This document shows, piece after piece, positions 1 through 6,718 of a stretch of DNA of 15,881 nucleotides. Source of the stretch: Mageeibacillus sp. UBA3781 (GTDB taxonomy: Bacteria; Bacillota; Clostridia; Saccharofermentanales; Saccharofermentanaceae). Made by a program: the position numbers and the translations under genes. The notes under the pieces are model-generated. The model was not told where the DNA came from and ran no database searches. It saw nothing but the letters and a program-made list of their open reading frames with translations. Every line of letters begins with the position of its first letter. Positions within the stretch are counted from its first letter, which is position 1. The DNA is taken from positions 1-15,881 of the forward strand of contig DFFH01000103.1 in NCBI GenBank assembly GCA_002368805.1. Reading direction: 5' to 3'.

Positions 1-245
1 TCAGACAGCACCTTCTCCCAAATGGCTTCTTCCGTCCAGGTAAAAGGTTCATCTCTGGTCTCAAAATCCGTTACCTCATCACAAGCCCAATCAGGATCTT
101 CGCTGTCAAAAGAAGAGCATCCAACCACTTCCAGAGACCAGCTGCCATCTCCATCCTCATACAGATTAAAACAGACTGATACCACTCCTTCAGGTATGCT
201 TCTGTCAAAAACGCTATCAAGCCAAGTGCTTATCTTGTCATACAT
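1..245 (-). CDS. Small acidic protein of unknown function, 5' part only
   Basis: The reverse strand carries an open frame that starts at the ATG at 245 (M-Y-D-K-I-S-T-W) behind a GGGGG ribosome binding site and runs off the left edge after 81 codons. No stop is seen. The visible product is acidic and rich in Trp, Asp and Glu, with the stretches CFNLYEDGDGSWSLEVVG and DPDWACDEV. It has no signal peptide and no membrane segment, so it is probably cytoplasmic. A well-formed promoter lies about 75-100 bases upstream (319-347). Small acidic proteins of this kind are often immunity or antitoxin partners, but I do not recognise the family and the partner gene would lie outside the window. Confidence in the reading frame is fair; function is unknown. 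Confidence 0.6.
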   Translation of the reverse strand, partial: MYDKISTWLDSVFDRSIPEGVVSVCFNLYEDGDGSWSLEVVGCSSFDSEDPDWACDEVTDFETRDEPFTWTEEAIWEKVLS

Positions 246-318
246 AAGTAATATCCCCCTTTTGCATTTGTCTGCCAACCTTTATATGATGAATTGTTGT
301 TCATTTTGCTGATAATTT

Positions 319-347
319 TCTATACTAAGGGTTACCCCCGTTTACAA
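319..347 (-). promoter_or_regulatory. Sigma-A-like promoter for the gene at 1-245
   Basis: On the minus strand a -35 box TTGTAA (347-342) and a -10 box TATAGA (324-319) are separated by exactly 17 bases. The spacer contains the near-palindrome GGGGGTAACCC, which could be an operator. The promoter points at the start codon at 245. Confidence 0.5.
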
Positions 348-397
348 CAATTATACAACAAAAAATTGGTCGTAAATGAGGGGCGAAGATTAGAAAA

Positions 398-424
398 GCG
401 ACTAGGCAGATTTTGCCTAGTCGC
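398..424 (-). terminator. Rho-independent terminator ending the mob operon
   Basis: A perfect 11-bp stem GCGACTAGGCA / TGCCTAGTCGC (398-408 with 414-424) encloses a 5-base loop. Read on the minus strand it is followed by TTTTC, so it terminates transcripts arriving from the repA/mobC genes. The plus strand has no T-tract after the hairpin. The stretch from 246 to 546 otherwise holds only the promoter at 319-347 and the repeats at 470-500. Confidence 0.7.
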
Positions 425-469
425 TGTAGCGTGTTCTCTTTATTTCTGTTTATAAATCTTTAGTTCCCA

Positions 470-500
470 GTCGCGAATTGGTCGCAAAGTCGCAAAATCG
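470..500. repeat. Cluster of GTCGC(G/A)AA direct repeats
   Basis: Three short direct repeats occur within 31 bases: GTCGCGAA, GTCGCAAA and GTCGCAAA. They lie just beyond the broken relaxase and before the terminator. Clusters like this occur near recombinase or attachment sites of integrated elements, but no integrase is visible here, so this role is a guess. Confidence 0.35.
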
Positions 501-546
501 AAACCCTGAAACCACTGAAATCTCAGGCTTTATTTGTCCAACGACT

Positions 547-630
547 TCATCGTCGGGAGCAGTAGTCGATGACTTTTTTCATGACCGATGCGGACTGAGT
601 CTTCTCCTGAATGTAGTTAACTGTCGCCAT
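547..630 (-). pseudogene. Relaxase (MobA/VirD2-like) N-terminal remnant, 27 codons
   Basis: The ATG at 630 lies inside the last codons of mobC (TTCTATGGCGAC), the tight coupling normally seen between mobC and a relaxase gene. The frame begins M-A-T-V-N-Y-I-Q-E-K-T-Q-S and continues S-V-M-K-K-V-I-D-Y-C before stopping after two arginines. This matches, from memory, the start of Firmicutes relaxases, which usually begin MATVxYIxEKTQSxSAM and run several hundred residues. Everything after residue 25 or so is missing, including the catalytic tyrosine context and the HxH metal site. The element therefore cannot nick its own origin of transfer and would depend on a relaxase supplied in trans. Confidence 0.75.
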
Positions 631-1225
631 AGAATCGCCTCACGATCATAAACAAAGAAGCATTCAGAAGCTTCAATTCTCTCGCAAGTTCTTCGAAATT
701 TTGAGTTTGCACTTCACCGGAGTTGATCTTCCTTGCAATCTGATTGATGTTGTTTCCGATCCGTTTTTCTTCCAGCAGCATCGGGTGAAGATCATCGCAC
801 ACAATAAATTCTGCGCCTCGAACGGAGTCCAAAATGAAATCTGTGACGGTCTTTTTTGCTTTCCTGGCTCCTGTGACGATAACATCTTTCTCCTTTGGCG
901 TGAGATGGATCGACAGATTTTTGCTTCTTTTCCGGGTGATTTTCTTCCCGGTGGAACTGTGTTTTTCGAGTGGGTTCGGGCTACCGCCCGATTCTTCCGC
1001 GTTCGGTGGCATGCCGAATGCTCTGCTTGCCTTTTTCTCTTCCACTACTTCTACATCTCTTGTGGCTTGCCACTGAGCGGATGGATTGGCTGAAAAAGAA
1101 ATGGTTTGCTTCTCCACTTCCGTGTCTGCGTTACCGTTCATTTCTGCGTTCACTTGTGACGCTTGTGACGATGTGACGCTTTCTTGGAGGGGGTGGGTAT
1201 TTTTCATCGTCACATCGTCACGCAT
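617..1225 (-). CDS. mobC: MobC-like relaxosome accessory protein
   Basis: This 202-aa protein resembles MobC, which helps a relaxase open and bind the origin of transfer. The N-terminal half (about residues 1-95) is low-complexity and polar. A basic patch K-K-I-T-R-K-R-S-K opens the conserved C-terminal half, followed by a beta-strand and helix reading LSIHLTPKEKDVIVTGARKA and the MobC signature GNNINQIARKINSG. I chose the ATG at 1225 because a purine-rich GGAAGGTGGTGG lies a few bases before it; an ATG at 1246 is also in frame. The start overlaps the end of the repA-like gene by 8 bases and the end overlaps the relaxase start, so all three were one operon. The partner relaxase is broken, leaving this protein probably without a job in cis. 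Confidence 0.8.
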   Translation of the reverse strand: MRDDVTMKNTHPLQESVTSSQASQVNAEMNGNADTEVEKQTISFSANPSAQWQATRDVEVVEEKKASRAFGMPPNAEESGGSPNPLEKHSSTGKKITRKRSKNLSIHLTPKEKDVIVTGARKAKKTVTDFILDSVRGAEFIVCDDLHPMLLEEKRIGNNINQIARKINSGEVQTQNFEELARELKLLNASLFMIVRRFYGDS

Positions 1226-2249
1226 CGTCACCACCACCTTCCACATTTGGAACCTGATCGCTTGGGGTGATCAGCATGAGAGTGATTTCTCTTCCGATGC
1301 GGCTTCGGTTTCTCGTGAAGAGGATCCCGGCACGTTCCAGATCCAATCTCTTTCTTCTGAGTTTCCCACTCAGGATCTGACCCGGTTTGTCAATCCCAAG
1401 TTTCTGGGACAATTCACTGGCACTGCCTCGATACTCTTTCGTCTCCTTGATGTACTCAACCACCTTACGCATATCCGGATCACTTTCCAGCGAGTCCATA
1501 TATGAAGAGTTATCTTTCAAGCACTCCCACTTGCAGGTCTCCTTATTGAACTTCAACGTAAGTACGTGATCCTCATAGTCTCGGCAGCTGCAATAGAGCT
1601 TCGCTACCTCATCTTCGAACTTGTCCTTTTCGAGGACAAAACTCCCATCAGCACCACCGGTCACTCCATTGGATCCGGAAATGTTGTTCATCGGGTAAGG
1701 GGACTTGCTCTTATTTGTATGGTGTATTACCAGAATCGTGATATTATTGTTGGTAGAGAACTCGTGAAGAGCTCTCATAATGTTGTAATCATCCTGGTAT
1801 ATGCTGGCTGTTGCGATAGATTCGCCTTTTACCGCAGCAAGCGTGTCAATTATGACAAGGCCTATGCCAGGGTGTTTTTTCTTTTCATCTGAAAGCTGAC
1901 GGATAAGTTCGCCTCGCACGGTCAGTGCATTGGTTGCATAGTAGAAACCCGGTGGAACTCCGGTTCCATTTCGAAGGATTCTGTCCTGCAACCGTTTCTC
2001 TCCATCCTCAAGTGCCAGATACAACACTTCTGTCATAAAGACTTCGTGTTCCCACATAGGTTTTCCTGAAGCAATATGAAGTGCCAGATCAAGTGCAAGC
2101 CATGACTTTCCACTCTTTGGATCGCCTGCCAGAATATACACGCCTACACCCGGAAGAAGCGTATCCACCAAGTGCGGCTTGTCTTCGAATTCTTTTTCCA
2201 TCAGATCTTCGATCGTCTTTGTTTCCAAAGGTTCATAAGAATTGTACAT
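1218..2249 (-). CDS. RepA-like hexameric replicative helicase / AAA_25 ATPase
   Basis: A 343-aa RecA-fold ATPase of the RepA/AAA_25 type, commonly found beside mobC in mobilizable elements, where it is thought to unwind the element's DNA. Walker A is GDPKSGKS at residues 42-49, the acidic Walker B strand is LVIIDTLA around Asp135, and the strand ILVIHHTNKS around residue 174 matches the sensor region with paired histidines. The last 80 residues look like a winged-helix domain (ASELSQKLGIDKPGQILSG). The start at 2249 is set by AAAGGA eight bases upstream. The open frame continues upstream to 2417, but that extension is low-complexity, arginine-rich and overlaps leader hairpins, so I left it out. 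Confidence 0.85.
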   Translation of the reverse strand: MYNSYEPLETKTIEDLMEKEFEDKPHLVDTLLPGVGVYILAGDPKSGKSWLALDLALHIASGKPMWEHEVFMTEVLYLALEDGEKRLQDRILRNGTGVPPGFYYATNALTVRGELIRQLSDEKKKHPGIGLVIIDTLAAVKGESIATASIYQDDYNIMRALHEFSTNNNITILVIHHTNKSKSPYPMNNISGSNGVTGGADGSFVLEKDKFEDEVAKLYCSCRDYEDHVLTLKFNKETCKWECLKDNSSYMDSLESDPDMRKVVEYIKETKEYRGSASELSQKLGIDKPGQILSGKLRRKRLDLERAGILFTRNRSRIGREITLMLITPSDQVPNVEGGGDDA

Positions 2250-2707
2250 GGTTGTTTTCCTTTCTGTAATATAGTTTCTTCTTTGCCCGTATTTACCGTC
2301 CACTCCCGGGCAGGAAGTCTCCCTCCTTACGAGGGTTCCTTCGGATCTCCTTCCCCCAGGACTTCTGATCCTTCTTACCTCGCTCATTGGGTGTGACGGC
2401 TCACGATGCTCGTTCATCGCTTCAACGCTCGGCCTGTGACTACGGGTAAGGTTCCTATGGAGGGGAGGGAACTGCTATTCAGTTTTCAAGGTTCATAGAA
2501 GATGTCGAGATTCATCTTCCGATTGTCTGTTTTCATCACTCCTTTCCGACTAAAGAAGCCCCGCAACCACAAGGTTACGAGGCTTCTCCTCTTTCTTCGT
2601 GGTGCCGATTTCTTATCGTCACCTTGATTGTATGGCGGTCCATTTCGTCTGTCACTTGGAAGTTTCATGAACCGATTTTGGAACAGTTTTTGGGACAAGT
2701 GCTGGGA
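2250..2707 (-). other. Long untranslated leader of the repA-mobC operon
   Basis: This 458-base stretch separates the 183-aa gene from repA and holds no convincing gene. A 70-codon open frame (2698-2486) crosses a strong hairpin, is arginine-rich and lacks a recognisable domain, so I treat it as non-coding. Visible structure includes the hairpin at 2554-2587, a GCCCG/CGGGC pairing at 2285-2311 just before the repA ribosome binding site, and the minus-strand motif ACCTTGAAAACTGAATA near 2475-2491, which I have seen repeatedly in leaders of clostridial mobile elements. Attenuation control of repA is plausible but not shown. Confidence 0.4.
2554..2587 (-). terminator. Terminator or attenuator hairpin before repA
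   Basis: AGAAGCC-CGcAACC (2554-2568) pairs with GGTTaCGaGGCTTCT (2573-2587), a 15-base stem with two mismatched or wobble positions and a 4-base loop. Read on the minus strand the stem ends in GGCTTCTTTAG, giving a short T-run. It can end the transcript of the 183-aa gene or act as an attenuator for repA. Confidence 0.5.
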
Positions 2708-3259
2708 CTAATCTATAGTAGCGAATGGAAGGTCAGATAGCTTTATCATCTCATCACGCTTGCGAGGAATAACATAGTGCCAGAGACACAAACCGAACAT
2801 AATCATCGCTTCACGCTTCCGATCATATAATCGGCTGTATTCGACCCGGAGTTCATGAGCAATCGTCTCATCATCTTGAACGAAAGATGTCAGATAGTAT
2901 TGGTTTATGACACCGGAATACAGGTCTCCGTCCGGAAACTCTCTCAGCTTCGCTATTGTATCCTCTACGAGTTCCGTAAACCATTCAACTTTGATATGGT
3001 GGTATATGATGATCGAAAGGTCATGTTTCCCTTGATCCGGATCGAGTTTATCTAGAATATCCAATGCTTTCATATAGTCCAGCGGCGGGCAAGGGTAGAG
3101 AAAAGAAAACTCGTCTTCTTTCGCTCTTTTCAGTACAACAAGATCCGAATAGAGAGACAGGATCTTCTTGGACTTCTTCTTAATATCGTTTATGTCTACT
3201 CCGTATATCGTGCACAGTGCAATTATTCTCTGCCAAGCTACCGTGTCATGTCTTCCCAT
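2708..3259 (-). CDS. Mobile-element protein of unknown function (183 aa)
   Basis: I do not recognise this protein. It is charged, mostly helical, with no signal peptide or membrane segment, so it should be cytoplasmic. The middle holds the cysteine/proline stretch FLYPCPPLDYMKALDILDKL and the C-terminal part the hydrophobic helix AMIMFGLCLWHYVI. The ATG at 3259 has AAGGAGAG about eight bases upstream, and a promoter with 17-base spacing lies at 3314-3342. It is the first gene of the minus-strand set leading to repA and mobC, which suggests a role in replication or control of the element. An alternative overlapping ATG nine bases upstream opens a frame that stops after eight codons. Confidence 0.65.
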   Translation of the reverse strand: MGRHDTVAWQRIIALCTIYGVDINDIKKKSKKILSLYSDLVVLKRAKEDEFSFLYPCPPLDYMKALDILDKLDPDQGKHDLSIIIYHHIKVEWFTELVEDTIAKLREFPDGDLYSGVINQYYLTSFVQDDETIAHELRVEYSRLYDRKREAMIMFGLCLWHYVIPRKRDEMIKLSDLPFATID

Positions 3260-3313
3260 TTCATCTCTCCTTGTATCAGATTTAGAAAACGAACATATAT
3301 TCTATATAGCCGA

Positions 3314-3342
3314 ATAATAGCACGATATTCTACACTGTACAA
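3314..3342 (-). promoter_or_regulatory. Promoter for the 183-aa mobile-element gene
   Basis: On the minus strand TTGTAC (3342-3337) and TATTAT (3319-3314) are separated by 17 bases and lie about 55 bases upstream of the start codon at 3259. The rest of 3260-3508 is AT-rich and shows no gene. Confidence 0.55.
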
Positions 3343-3476
3343 GAGGAAAACCATGATAAAAATGTTTACAAATGAGCATATATCTCCGAAAGCCTCCAAA
3401 CGCCTAAGATCAGGGCTAATTGTAAACTTTCAATCGGACAACTGTCGGACCACATTGTCCCAATTTTAGGACAGGA

Positions 3477-3489
3477 GAGGGAGCATACT
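3477..3489 (+). repeat. Left copy of a 13-bp direct repeat bracketing the AAA ATPase cassette
   Basis: GAGGGAGCATACT occurs here and again at 4959-4971. Both copies are preceded at the same distance by AGGAC, so the shared block is 18 of 22 bases. The two copies enclose the tandem repeats, promoter and ATPase gene. Confidence 0.55.
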
Positions 3490-3508
3490 AAAGAGTTACT
3501 GTAAAGCA

Positions 3509-3600
3509 CATTGCAAAAGTGTCAGGTAAAATACTGCAAATCTGTCAACCAAAACACTGCAAAAGTGTCAAGTAAAACATTGCAAATCTGTCAAGTGAAT
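3509..3600 (+). repeat. Four tandem 23-bp repeats (iteron-like operator)
   Basis: Four head-to-tail 23-base units begin at 3509, 3532, 3555 and 3578. All share TGCAAA...TGTCA. Units 1 and 3 carry TGCAAAAGTGTCA, units 2 and 4 carry TGCAAATCTGTCA, so there is also a 46-base super-period. The array ends 41 bases before the ATPase start codon, and the last unit contains its -35 box. The likely role is a binding array for an autoregulator, or an iteron-type origin. It is not a CRISPR array, because there are no spacers. Confidence 0.8.
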
Positions 3601-3608
3601 GGTAGAAT
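3580..3608 (+). promoter_or_regulatory. Promoter of the AAA_14/DUF4143 ATPase, overlapping the last repeat
   Basis: TTGCAA (3580-3585) inside the fourth tandem repeat and TAGAAT (3603-3608) are separated by 17 bases. Transcription would begin near 3615, just before the ribosome binding site AAGGAG at 3627-3632. A protein bound to the repeat array would block or help polymerase here. Confidence 0.6.
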
Positions 3609-3641
3609 CTCAGTTGACACTATGTGAAGGAGTGCAGCGTA

Positions 3642-4922
3642 ATGAAATATCTGAGAAGAATTGCCGATGACCAGTTATCATTGAAATTAGAGGCATTTGG
3701 AGCCGCACTGATTACCGGACCCAAAGGATGTGGTAAAACAACCACCGCCAAACAAAAAGCCAAAAGCGTTGTTGAATTCCAAGACGAGGATGAACGAGAA
3801 AACCTTCTTCTCATTGCCAATACGCAACCATCAGATCTATTAAAAGGTGCAAAACCAAGATTGTTCGACGAGTGGCAAGATGCTCCGAAGATTTGGGGGG
3901 CTATAAGGAAAGATGTGGATGATTCTGGCGAAGTCGGACAATATATTCTGACTGGATCGAGTGCGAAAAAAGTAAAGACACCACATACCGGTACTCTTCG
4001 CATTTCAAAAATGAAGATGTATCCGATGAGTCTTTACGAGAGTGGCGAATCCAATGGTCAAATATCGTTACAAGCTCTTTTTGATGCTCCTGATACATTC
4101 GACGGTTGCGAATCGGATTTAACAATAGATGGCATTAAATTTGCCATCTGCCGTGGTGGATGGCCAGCATGCTTTAAAGCAAAAAGCCAAGAAGCACAAT
4201 TGCTTATAGCTCGAGATTTGTTTCAGCAAACATGTGGAGTAGATATATCAAAGGTTGATGAAGTAGAGCGGAATCCAATATGGGCGCAGACTATTTTACG
4301 ATCCTATGCACGCAATCTCTGTACGCTTGCTACAACAAAAACTATTCTTGCGGATGTGACAGCAACTTGCGACATGTCCAAACAGACATATTACGAATAC
4401 ATATCCGGTTTTGAAAAGCTGATGATTATCGAGGATATATCGGCATGGTGTCCGGCAATTCGATCGCGTACATCAATGAGATCATCAAACAAGCGAAATC
4501 TCATAGATCCGTCTATAGCAACTGCAGCACTTGGTATATCTCCGGCGTATTTCTCTCGAGATTATAAGACTCTTGGTTTTCTGTTTGAGTCATTATGCAT
4601 ACGCGATTTAAAAGTCTACTCTTCTGCCAATAACGGTACTATTTCCTATTACCACGATCGTCTCAACCTAGAGGCTGATGCAGTATTACACCTTGAGGAT
4701 GGTCGTTATGCTCTGATTGAAATCAAATTAGGTCAAAATGAAGTAGATGAAGGTGCAAATCATCTGTGCGAAATCGAGAGACTTATTAAGGAACACAATT
4801 CTGATGGTACTCAATCACCTTTGCGTTTACCGGATTTGAAACTTGTCATCACAGGAACAAAATACGGCTACCGCAGAGATGATGGGGTATTAGTAATTCC
4901 GATTGGTTGTTTACGTAACTAA
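3642..4922 (+). CDS. AAA_14 / DUF4143 family ATPase
   Basis: A 426-aa cytoplasmic protein with the AAA_14 plus DUF4143 layout. Walker A is GPKGCGKT at residues 26-33, the Walker B-like strand is PRLFDEWQ with Asp76-Glu77, and the sensor strand ILTGSS sits at 102-107. The middle holds a winged-helix-like region (MSKQTYYEYISGFEKLMIIE). The C-terminal third ends in a PD-(D/E)xK-like fold, with LEADAVLHLEDGRYALIEIK supplying the E, D and E-x-K positions. The biochemical role of this family is not settled; it is frequent in mobile and phase-variable regions. The ATG at 3642 is preferred over an in-frame GTG at 3624 because AAGGAG lies nine bases before it. It is monocistronic on the plus strand, behind an iteron-like array and between direct repeats, so it looks like an independent cassette. 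Confidence 0.85.
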   Translation: MKYLRRIADDQLSLKLEAFGAALITGPKGCGKTTTAKQKAKSVVEFQDEDERENLLLIANTQPSDLLKGAKPRLFDEWQDAPKIWGAIRKDVDDSGEVGQYILTGSSAKKVKTPHTGTLRISKMKMYPMSLYESGESNGQISLQALFDAPDTFDGCESDLTIDGIKFAICRGGWPACFKAKSQEAQLLIARDLFQQTCGVDISKVDEVERNPIWAQTILRSYARNLCTLATTKTILADVTATCDMSKQTYYEYISGFEKLMIIEDISAWCPAIRSRTSMRSSNKRNLIDPSIATAALGISPAYFSRDYKTLGFLFESLCIRDLKVYSSANNGTISYYHDRLNLEADAVLHLEDGRYALIEIKLGQNEVDEGANHLCEIERLIKEHNSDGTQSPLRLPDLKLVITGTKYGYRRDDGVLVIPIGCLRN

Positions 4923-4958
4923 TTGGAATCATCCTCACTTTTATGTCATAGGACGATT

Positions 4959-4971
4959 GAGGGAGCATACT
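4959..4971 (+). repeat. Right copy of the 13-bp direct repeat bracketing the AAA ATPase cassette
   Basis: This is an exact copy of GAGGGAGCATACT at 3477-3489, 1,482 bases away. It lies between the end of the ATPase gene and the convergent HEPN-like gene. Confidence 0.55.
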
Positions 4972-4985
4972 GGAAAGATGGCTTT

Positions 4986-5783
4986 CTACGTTTTCGACTG
5001 TTCAAGATTTGATACAAGAATCAATCCATATAGCAGATTAATCATTTTCACACAGTCGAGTTGAGTTTTTCTTCTCAGTGTTCTTCCATGTGCGATCCAG
5101 TGTCGATTTAGTCCCTTGGGCTCTTCATTTTTGAAATCATAAAATGCTACGAATGTGTCCAGTGTTTTTTCCAACGTCATTATAAGCGTAATCATAGCGT
5201 ACTCGTCATTGTCTAATACTGCATCCTTATTCAGTTTTTCTTTGATTACAGCAATTCGAGTATTGAGTCTGTGAGTCTGATCATTGCTGACCACCGAAAG
5301 AAGTCCGTCAAATACAGCAGTAAACCCGACTACAGCGAGATCATTTTTCTTTTCTCTGAACGCATCAACTGCTTGAGTATATAAGCGCCTAAAAGGTTCT
5401 ATTTGATTCGAACTCAGAGTTTTGTTAATTATCTCATCTACCTTTTTATACTTGTCTTTTATCATGCACTGTCTGAGAAATGAGTTTATATTTTTGGCAT
5501 CAACTATGTCATCTACAAAATCTTGGTTCATATAATCCCAGTAAACAAACTGAGCTTCTCCCAATCGCTCAATCGCTTTGATCTTTCGTCCGATTCCTAG
5601 TAATACCTGACTGCTTGCTATGAGTTTAGGCTTCAAATCCTCAACAAATTCAGTGAAAGGCTTAACTATCTCTCTTAGATTTTGCATTACTTCGTTTATT
5701 GGGCGAACAAGCTCTCGAAGGCCCGAAAGAAATGCTTGCAATCCTGAAAAATCAGGAAAATTCCATCCGCTTGAATTGTTCAT
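4986..5783 (-). CDS. Helical protein with a C-terminal HEPN-like R-x4-H motif
   Basis: A 265-aa protein that I cannot place in a named family. Residues 15-75 form amphipathic helices with coiled-coil character (LRELVRPINEVMQNLREIVK). The C-terminal half contains NRHWIAHGR, in which Arg227 and His232 make the R-x4-H pattern typical of HEPN ribonucleases. It is followed by a helix LDCVKMINLLYGLILV, as in HEPN-like toxins and phage-defence proteins. Residues 150-165 (VVGFTAVFDGLLSVV) would form a buried helix of the same bundle. There is no signal peptide or clear membrane segment. AAAGGA lies about 11 bases before the ATG. The gene stands alone, convergent to the ATPase. An RNase role in defence is inferred only from the motif and the accessory context. 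Confidence 0.7.
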   Translation of the reverse strand: MNNSSGWNFPDFSGLQAFLSGLRELVRPINEVMQNLREIVKPFTEFVEDLKPKLIASSQVLLGIGRKIKAIERLGEAQFVYWDYMNQDFVDDIVDAKNINSFLRQCMIKDKYKKVDEIINKTLSSNQIEPFRRLYTQAVDAFREKKNDLAVVGFTAVFDGLLSVVSNDQTHRLNTRIAVIKEKLNKDAVLDNDEYAMITLIMTLEKTLDTFVAFYDFKNEEPKGLNRHWIAHGRTLRRKTQLDCVKMINLLYGLILVSNLEQSKT

Positions 5784-5917
5784 TTTAAATCAATTCCTTT
5801 CCTAAAGCTCTATGCTTTTCGTAAGCGTCAAACCACGCGCCCCGAGAAAAAATAACGCTGCGTTTGGCACAGCCTCGTAAGGATATAAAACTTATCAGGG
5901 TATAGCAAGGTAAAAAG

Positions 5918-5947
5918 CAACTGGCTCGGCAATTGTCGAGTCAGTTG
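5918..5947. terminator. Bidirectional rho-independent terminator
   Basis: A 30-base inverted repeat starts CAACTGGCTCGGCAA and pairs fully when G-U wobbles are counted. Read on the minus strand it is followed by CTTTTTACC, and on the plus strand by TTTGTTTTTG. It is the likely end point of the leftward agrD-to-ABC operon. Confidence 0.65.
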
Positions 5948-6009
5948 TTTGTTTTTGAAATCATCCACGGTTTTGACCTGTTCCATTTGTCCATGCTTTA
6001 TCAAGCAAC

Positions 6010-6029
6010 GCGCCTGAACGTTCAGGCGC
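6010..6029. repeat. Perfect 20-bp palindrome
   Basis: GCGCCTGAACGTTCAGGCGC is self-complementary over all 20 bases. It has no T-tract on either side, so it is not a classic terminator by itself. It may add to mRNA 3'-end stability after the ABC ATPase or serve as a protein-binding site. Confidence 0.55.
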
Positions 6030-6082
6030 AATTATCTTGTCAGGGAGATTCCCTGAGACCCTTTTATTCTGCCATGCGCGGA

Positions 6083-6718
6083 TTACTTCCCTGCCCGGAG
6101 GATCACCCCGTTTTCCATCTCGATGACATGGTCGCACAGGAGCTTCACGTCTTCTGCGTTGTGGCTGGACAGGATGATCAGGTGCCCTTTTTCTTTCAGT
6201 TTAAGAAGCAGAGTTCGCATCTCCGCGATGCCATGTTTGTCCAGTCCGTTAAAAGGCTCGTCCAGGATCAGCACCTTCTGATCTTCCATAATCGCCTGCG
6301 CGAGCGCGAGTCGCTGCCGCATCCCCAGACTGTATTTTCGAACCGATATCCGAAGCTCCGGATCCAGCCCGCACATCGAAAGTGTCTCCTTGAGTTTTGC
6401 AACATCAGGTTTTCCGGACAATCCGCACAGGACTTTCAGGTTCTTCATGCCGGAATAGTAGTCGATGAATCGCGGCGTCTCGATAATGATTCCCGCATGC
6501 CTGAGATAGTCTGTATCCTTGCCGATCCTTTTCCCGTCGAAAAGCACTTGTCCGGAGTTTGGGCGGATGAAGCCGCAGATGCATTTCATCAGCATCGTCT
6601 TTCCACAGCCGTTGTTCCCGACAAGTCCGGTGATCGTCCCATAGTCGAAACTGCACGTGATTCCCTTCAGAATCTCGTGTTTCTTTATCGTCAGGTTCAC
6701 ATCTTTTACTTCTATCAC
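6083..6718 (-). CDS. ABC transporter ATP-binding protein
   Basis: A 211-aa cytoplasmic ATPase that powers the two adjacent membrane proteins. Walker A is GNNGCGKT near residues 34-41, the signature is YSLGMRQRLALAQA, Walker B is VLILDEPFNGLD, and the switch histidine lies in LIILSSHN. The fold and length match the BcrA/CcmA group that works with separate permeases of about 280 residues, a group often involved in peptide export, self-protection or lantibiotic-like immunity. Its ATG overlaps the stop of the upstream permease by four bases (ATGA), so translation is coupled. It is the last gene of the leftward operon and is followed by hairpins and a terminator. The substrate is unknown; position suggests the products of this operon or a competing peptide. 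Confidence 0.9.
   Translation of the reverse strand: MIEVKDVNLTIKKHEILKGITCSFDYGTITGLVGNNGCGKTMLMKCICGFIRPNSGQVLFDGKRIGKDTDYLRHAGIIIETPRFIDYYSGMKNLKVLCGLSGKPDVAKLKETLSMCGLDPELRISVRKYSLGMRQRLALAQAIMEDQKVLILDEPFNGLDKHGIAEMRTLLLKLKEKGHLIILSSHNAEDVKLLCDHVIEMENGVILRAGK

Larger units (their letters stand above)
5784..6082. other. Gene-free interval with several inverted repeats
   Basis: No gene is supported between the HEPN-like gene and the ABC ATPase. The interval contains the terminator at 5918-5947, a perfect 20-bp palindrome at 6010-6029, and a small hairpin CAGGGAgatTCCCTG at 6042-6056 directly after the ABC ATPase. The segment 5830-5880 is GC-richer and may be a leftover of an element end, but I see no decisive signal. 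Confidence 0.4.

Noticed and set aside
2250..2417. N-terminal extension of the RepA-like protein to 2417
   Set aside because: The extension is arginine/proline-rich, overlaps leader structure, and the internal ATG at 2249 has a good ribosome binding site.
2486..2698. 70-codon minus-strand frame in the repA leader
   Set aside because: It crosses the 2554-2587 hairpin, is highly basic with no domain, and no strong ribosome binding site decides its start.
3509..3600. CRISPR array
   Set aside because: The 23-base units are directly adjacent with no unique spacers, and there are no cas genes. It is a tandem operator or iteron array.
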